A stretch of 64,000 nt of DNA from Gaiellasilicea sp037720595 (lineage in GTDB: Bacteria; Actinomycetota; Thermoleophilia; Gaiellales; Gaiellaceae), in NCBI GenBank assembly GCA_037720595.1, contig JBBJLW010000008.1:73558-137557 (forward strand). The letters run 5' to 3'. Positions 60,089 to 64,000 of the stretch are shown one piece after another. The notes under the pieces were generated by a model, which ran no database searches, had not been told where the DNA came from, and saw nothing but the letters and a program-made list of their open reading frames with translations. Position 1 is the stretch's first letter; each line of letters begins with the position of its first letter. The position numbers were made by a program, and so were the translations under genes.

Positions 60089-61116
60089 GGTCGTTCTTGG
60101 CGACGGAGTCTGCCCGCGACAGGAAGCTGCAGGCTGCCCGCATCGATTTCTTCCTCTTCGCTCGGGGGCTCTTCGTGCTCGGGCTCGGCGCCGGTGGCGC
60201 GCTCGCCGTCCACCGTGCGGTCCCCTCGATCCCTCCCTTCCCGCTCGCGCTGGCCCTCGGGCTCGTCGCGGCGAATCTCGGTCTCCTGAGCGGCTCGACC
60301 GTCACGGCCAGCCGGACACTCGCGAACCACCTGCTCCGGATCGGGATCGTGCTGCTCGGGTTCGAGCTGGCGGCGGGGGACGTGGTCGAGCTGGGAGGGG
60401 CGCGGCTGGCCGTCGTCGCGGCGGTCGTGCTCGTCACCTTCGTCGGCACTCGCTGGCTCGGCCGCAGACTCGGCCTCAGCGCCCCGCTCTCGCTCCTGAT
60501 CGCCGCCGGGTTCTCGATCTGCGGCGCTTCGGCGATCGCCGCGCTGCGGAACGTCGTGGACGCCGACGAGGAGGAGGTGACGGCCGCGATCGGGCTCGTG
60601 ACGCTGTGCGGCACGATGGCGATCGTCGTACTCCCGCTCCTGCAGGACCCACTCGGACTGAGCGACGAGGCCTTCGGCGCCTGGAGCGGCGCGAGCGTCC
60701 ACGACGTGGCGCAAGTGGTCGCGACCGCCTCGACCGCCGGCTCCGTCGCGCTCGCGGCGGCGGTCGTCGTGAAGCTCACACGTGTGCTGTTCCTCGCGCC
60801 GCTCGTCGCCGGTGTGAGCCTCGCCTCCGCCCGCCGGTCGATTCGACCCAGCCGACTGTCGTTTCCCGTCCCGCTGTTCGTCCTCGGCTTCCTGGCCGCG
60901 ATCGCGCTCCGGACGACGGGAATCGTGCCGGAGGCCGCGCTCGACGTGCTCGGCTCCGCCAAGACGCTCGCGCTGACCGCCGCTCTCGCCGGGATCGGCG
61001 TCGGCACCGACCTCCGCAAGCTCGGGCGCCTCGGAACGCGGCCGCTCGTGCTCGGCCTGCTCTCGTGGACGCTCGTCGCGGGCGTCGCGTACGCCGGCGT
61101 ACGTCTGACCCAGTGA
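60085..61116 (+). CDS. YeiH/putative sulfate exporter-family membrane protein
   Basis: The 343-residue protein has about nine to ten hydrophobic helices. The family segments are ASRTLANHLLRIGIVLLGFEL and IAAGFSICGASAIAALRNVVDADEEEV, SGASVHDVAQVVATA and KLTRVLFLAPLVAGVSLA. The family (UPF0324/YeiH) is predicted to transport sulfate or related anions; function is poorly established. TTG 60085 overlaps the amidotransferase stop; TTG 60097 is an alternative. It is intact despite following a pseudogene. Confidence 0.82.
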   Translation: MRSFLATESARDRKLQAARIDFFLFARGLFVLGLGAGGALAVHRAVPSIPPFPLALALGLVAANLGLLSGSTVTASRTLANHLLRIGIVLLGFELAAGDVVELGGARLAVVAAVVLVTFVGTRWLGRRLGLSAPLSLLIAAGFSICGASAIAALRNVVDADEEEVTAAIGLVTLCGTMAIVVLPLLQDPLGLSDEAFGAWSGASVHDVAQVVATASTAGSVALAAAVVVKLTRVLFLAPLVAGVSLASARRSIRPSRLSFPVPLFVLGFLAAIALRTTGIVPEAALDVLGSAKTLALTAALAGIGVGTDLRKLGRLGTRPLVLGLLSWTLVAGVAYAGVRLTQ

Positions 61117-61119
61117 GGG

Positions 61120-62256
61120 TCAGAAGCCGGGTATTGCTCCGGCGAGCTCGCGGTCTACCGCGACGATGGTGCGAGCACCCTCACCCCTACGCAGCCGCTC
61201 GAGCGCCTCCTCGACACCCTCGAGGCCCGCGACGTGGGAGACGGCGTCGCCCAGCTCCAGCCGCCCGTCGGAGACGAGCGCGACGAGTCCGGGCAGCTCC
61301 GCGGACATGCTCGCGGAGCCGTAGTAGCAGCCCTTGATCGTCTTCTCCGACAGGAACTCGATCGCCGGCAGCGCGACCTCCACCCCTTGCGGGGCGAGCC
61401 CCACGATCACCGCGGTCGCCCCCGGCCGGAGCACGTCCCAGGCGAGCCTGATCGTCTCCGCGCTGCCGACGACCTCGAAGGCGTGGTCGACGCCGCCGTC
61501 CGTGAGCTCTCGCACGGTGGTGGCGGCATCGACCGCGGAGACGTCGACCGCGTCGGTCGCGCCACGCCGCAGCGCACGCTCGAGCTTGCTCCGGTCGCGG
61601 TCCACCGCCACGATCCGAGCCGCACCGGCGAGGCAGGCGCCCGAGACCACGTGCAGCCCGACCCCTCCGCAGCCGATGACGCACACGGTCTCGCCGATGC
61701 GCACCCGCGCCGCGTTGCGCACGGCGCCGATCCCGGTCACGACGCTGCAACCGAGCAGGGCGGCCTGCCAGAGCGGCAGCGCCGGCGGCAGCGCCACCGC
61801 CGCGGCCGCATCGACGACGACGCGCTCGGCGAAGCAGGCCGTCATGAGGCCGTGCTGCAGGACGGTGCCGTCGGGGAGGGAGAGGCGAGACGTGCCGTCC
61901 ATCAGCGTCCCGGCGACGCCCCGCTCGCCGGCGGGCCCGCAGAGGTTCGGCCGGCCCGCTCGGCAGCTCCGGCACACGCCGCCGGCGGGGACGAAGCAGA
62001 AGACCACGTGGTCGCCGGGAAGGACGTGGGTCACGCCCGTCCCGACCGCCTCGACGACGCCGGCGCCCTCGTGGCCCAGCACGATCGGCCAGCGCCCGGC
62101 ACCGAGTTCGCCGTCTGCGAGGCGCACGTCGCTGTGGCAGACACCGGCAGCGGCGACTCGCACCAGCACCTCCCGCTCCCGCGGCGGCGCGAGCTCGACC
62201 TCCTCGACGACCACGGGCGTCGCCGGCTGATGCAGGACCGCGGCGCTGATCCTCAT
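61120..62256 (-). CDS. Zinc-dependent alcohol dehydrogenase (MDR family)
   Basis: The 378-residue enzyme has the catalytic zinc residues in GVCHSDVRLADG and GHEGAGVVEAVG. Structural-zinc Cys are in FVPAGGVCRSCRAGRPNLC, and the NAD-binding motif is VCVIGCGGVGLHVVSGACLAG. It resembles class III/S-(hydroxymethyl)-type and mycothiol-dependent formaldehyde dehydrogenases in layout. The next gene upstream (enolase-superfamily) overlaps it by 4 nt. A role in formaldehyde or a related alcohol is suggested by the Fae-like gene two genes upstream. Confidence 0.88.
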   Translation of the reverse strand: MRISAAVLHQPATPVVVEEVELAPPREREVLVRVAAAGVCHSDVRLADGELGAGRWPIVLGHEGAGVVEAVGTGVTHVLPGDHVVFCFVPAGGVCRSCRAGRPNLCGPAGERGVAGTLMDGTSRLSLPDGTVLQHGLMTACFAERVVVDAAAAVALPPALPLWQAALLGCSVVTGIGAVRNAARVRIGETVCVIGCGGVGLHVVSGACLAGAARIVAVDRDRSKLERALRRGATDAVDVSAVDAATTVRELTDGGVDHAFEVVGSAETIRLAWDVLRPGATAVIVGLAPQGVEVALPAIEFLSEKTIKGCYYGSASMSAELPGLVALVSDGRLELGDAVSHVAGLEGVEEALERLRRGEGARTIVAVDRELAGAIPGF

Positions 62257-63365
62257 TCGAGGCGGTACCGCTCGAGCGCCTCGAGGTCGGGTGTCACGCC
62301 GAGCCCGGGACCCGGCGGCGGGGCGATTGTGCCGTCCGGGGCGATCGCGAGCGGCTCGGGCAGCAGCCAGTCGCGTCGCTCCGGCGACCACGCCGGCGGG
62401 TCGTACGGCACCTCGACATAGGGGCAGGTGGAGACGGCGAGAGCGAGATGCAGGTTCGCGACGAGCCCGAGACCGTTCGACCATGTGTGCGGCGACCACG
62501 TGCGTCCGCCGAGGTCGGCGAGCGCCGCCAGGCGCCGGCAGCCGCCGATCCCGCCGCTCGAGAGGGCGACGTCGGTCTGGATCACGTCGACGCTGCCGCG
62601 GAGGACGAGATCGCGAGCCTCGTGCGCCCCGCGCACCATCTCGCCGGCCGCGATGCGCAGCGTCGTGAGCCGGCGGAGCGCGGCGTAACCCTCGACGTCC
62701 TCCGTGCGGAGTGGCTCCTCGAGCCAGTAGACGCCGAGCGGCTCGAGGGCGCGCGCGCACTGCGCTGCTGTGGCGACGTCCCACCGCGGAGTCAGATCGC
62801 CGGGCATGCGCCAGCCCTGGTTCGCGTCGACCATGAGCTCGAGCCCCGGCCCGACCGCGTCCCGCACGCGCTCCACGAGCTCGACTCCCTCGCGCCAGGT
62901 TTCGCGCGCGAAGCGGAGCTTGACGGCGCGCACCCCGGCGTCTCGCAGCGCGAGGCAGCGGGCGATCCGCTCGTCGGCGGCGACCGGCTCGCCGGACGAC
63001 GCGTAGGCGAGCAGGCGCTCGGAGCGTCCGCCGAGGAGCTGCCAGCACGGCGTCTCCAGGATCCGGCCGACGAGGTCCCACACCGCCACCTCGGCCGTCC
63101 AGGGACGGCCGCCGTGGAAGTCGACCGTCTCGCAGAGCTCCCGTACGACCTCCGTGCGCAGCGGGTCGACGCCGACGAGGAGCCGCTCGAGCAGCTCTCG
63201 GTCGGGCAGGTCGCCGCCGCCCGCGTAGCCGGAGAGCCCCTCGTCGGTGTGGACGATCACGATCGTCGCCTCCTGCCGGGTGCGCGGCTCCGGATCCCAG
63301 GCGGCGACGAAGGCCGGCTCGAGCGGCACGGCATAGCGCCTCGTCTCGATCGCGCTGATTCGCAT
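62253..63365 (-). CDS. Enolase-superfamily (mandelate racemase/muconate lactonizing) protein
   Basis: The 370-residue protein has a capping domain (MRISAIETRRYAVPLEP) and a barrel with VKLRFAR (first Lys region), LMVDANQGWR (Asp metal ligand), WLEEPL (Glu), RIAAGEMVRG (Glu), VDVIQTDVALSSGGI (Asp), and SPHTWSNGLG with His. Both acid and base sides are present, as in MLE- and MR-type enzymes such as sugar acid dehydratases. The substrate is not assignable. It overlaps its neighbours by 4 nt and 1 nt. Confidence 0.87.
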   Translation of the reverse strand: MRISAIETRRYAVPLEPAFVAAWDPEPRTRQEATIVIVHTDEGLSGYAGGGDLPDRELLERLLVGVDPLRTEVVRELCETVDFHGGRPWTAEVAVWDLVGRILETPCWQLLGGRSERLLAYASSGEPVAADERIARCLALRDAGVRAVKLRFARETWREGVELVERVRDAVGPGLELMVDANQGWRMPGDLTPRWDVATAAQCARALEPLGVYWLEEPLRTEDVEGYAALRRLTTLRIAAGEMVRGAHEARDLVLRGSVDVIQTDVALSSGGIGGCRRLAALADLGGRTWSPHTWSNGLGLVANLHLALAVSTCPYVEVPYDPPAWSPERRDWLLPEPLAIAPDGTIAPPPGPGLGVTPDLEALERYRLE

Positions 63366-63892
63366 CAGCTGCCGCCGTAGAAGGGGCTCTTGACCGCGTC
63401 GCGTCCGGCGACCAGGCGCGCGCTTGCCGCGGGGTCGCGTCCCTCGACGCACATTCCGATCGCCTTTCGCGTGGACTCGCGGTTCGCGCGCCGCAGCGCC
63501 GTCTCGTCGTCGGCCCGTGGATCGACCCAAACCGCGACGAGAACGAGCAGGTCGCCGGTCGCCTCGAGCACGCCGTCCGCAACGGCGTCGAGCACCCCTT
63601 GTGCGATCCCGAGCTGCGCGGCGCCCCAGGTGAGTGTCTCGTGACGCTCGTCGACGGCTGTGGCCTTGTTCATCATCAGCGTGGGCGGCCAGACCGGCTC
63701 GTACCGCGCCTCCTCGGGCCCCACGCAGACGAGCACGGGTGTGTGGCCGGGGGAAGGGTGCGCCAGCATGCCGATCGCCGCCGCGGCCGTGGCGCTGCCG
63801 CGCCGCGCGAGGACGACGTTGACATGGCTGCCGTTCGGCTTGACGCCTCCCCAGCCCTCGCCGATGCGGCCGTCGAGCTCGTCCGGGGTCAC
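63365..63892 (-). CDS. Formaldehyde-activating enzyme (Fae)-like protein
   Basis: Fae condenses formaldehyde with tetrahydromethanopterin. The 175-residue protein has the family segments KPNGSHVNVVLARRG, with the His, AAIGMLAHPSPGHTPVLVCVGPE, LMMNKATAVDERHETLTWGAAQLGIAQGV and KAIGMCVEG. The complete core is about 160 residues. A Fae homologue may also have other small-molecule roles (some lack the pterin activity). GTG 63892 starts the cluster near the window edge. Confidence 0.87.
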   Translation of the reverse strand: MTPDELDGRIGEGWGGVKPNGSHVNVVLARRGSATAAAAIGMLAHPSPGHTPVLVCVGPEEARYEPVWPPTLMMNKATAVDERHETLTWGAAQLGIAQGVLDAVADGVLEATGDLLVLVAVWVDPRADDETALRRANRESTRKAIGMCVEGRDPAASARLVAGRDAVKSPFYGGS

Positions 63893-64000
63893 GCGGCCTC
63901 CCTCGCCTGCGGCTCGGTCGCGGGGGGGGCCAGCCAGATTGCGCCCCCCCCCCCCCGGGCGGCGCGGCGGCCCGCCGGCGCGGAGGGGGGGCGGGGCGGG
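63893..64000. other. GC-homopolymer low-complexity window end
   Basis: After the Fae-like start the sequence holds runs of eight or more G and fourteen C, then GGCGCGGCGGCCCGCC and G-rich stretches. No coding frame or motif continues. It looks like unreliable contig-end sequence. Confidence 0.6.

Overview
Organism. The window is very GC-rich (roughly 70%), uses many GTG starts, and packs genes so tightly that 1- to 4-nt stop/start overlaps are common. It has an actinobacterial-type LexA box (GAAC-N4-GTTC) and the order rpsF-ssb-rpsR-rplI-dnaB. I infer a deep-branching actinobacterium, most likely class Thermoleophilia (Gaiellales/Solirubrobacterales). This is inference from gene content, not a placement. 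Homopolymer-rich sequence at the right edge and several frameshifts suggest a draft or metagenome-derived contig.

Layout. 0-2.3 kb: an edge fragment, a zinc-ribbon protein with lexA, tRNA-Leu(GAG), secG and a receiver-only regulator. 2.3-10 kb: a glycosyltransferase, a PhoX-like protein, methylmalonyl-CoA mutase large subunit, a GntR regulator, a MoaD-MoaE fusion, a site-2 protease homolog and a LOG-family protein. 10-14.4 kb: a coupled AAA+/TPR/membrane trio and a VanW-like protein. 14.4-21.6 kb: selA and selB overlapping, and further on a tRNA-Sec(UCA), with a nitrilase-cupin pair between. 21.6-26.3 kb: envelope and accessory genes. 26.3-30.7 kb: rpsF, ssb, rpsR and rplI, a strong hairpin, then dnaB coupled to a zinc-ribbon AAA+ protein that may be its loader. 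30.7-43.7 kb: infA, a cold-shock gene, thyX, an ECF sigma/anti-sigma pair, two Fe/Mn SOD-family genes, plsY, folE2, mutM, an asparaginase and a principal-type sigma factor.

C1 and betaine region, 43.8-63.9 kb. A seven-gene minus-strand operon encodes a betaine-homocysteine methyltransferase-like protein, a homocysteine methyltransferase fused to a SAM-dependent methyltransferase, heterotetrameric sarcosine oxidase (D, A, G, B) and formate-tetrahydrofolate ligase. Divergent from it lie an IclR regulator and an OpuC-type quaternary-amine ABC transporter whose binding protein carries an N-terminal RTX-like calcium-binding segment. The arrangement suggests import of betaine-like compounds, stepwise demethylation, and handling of the released one-carbon units on tetrahydrofolate. 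At the far right, Fae-like, enolase-superfamily and zinc alcohol dehydrogenase genes form a second coupled cluster.

Decay and duplication. A broken inverted copy of the fused methyltransferase gene lies before the IclR gene. The 3' end of the binding-protein gene with its terminator is repeated about 1.43 kb downstream. Between and beyond the repeats lie a frameshifted MmgE/PrpD gene and a multiply frameshifted glutamine amidotransferase. This part of the window appears to have been recently rearranged.
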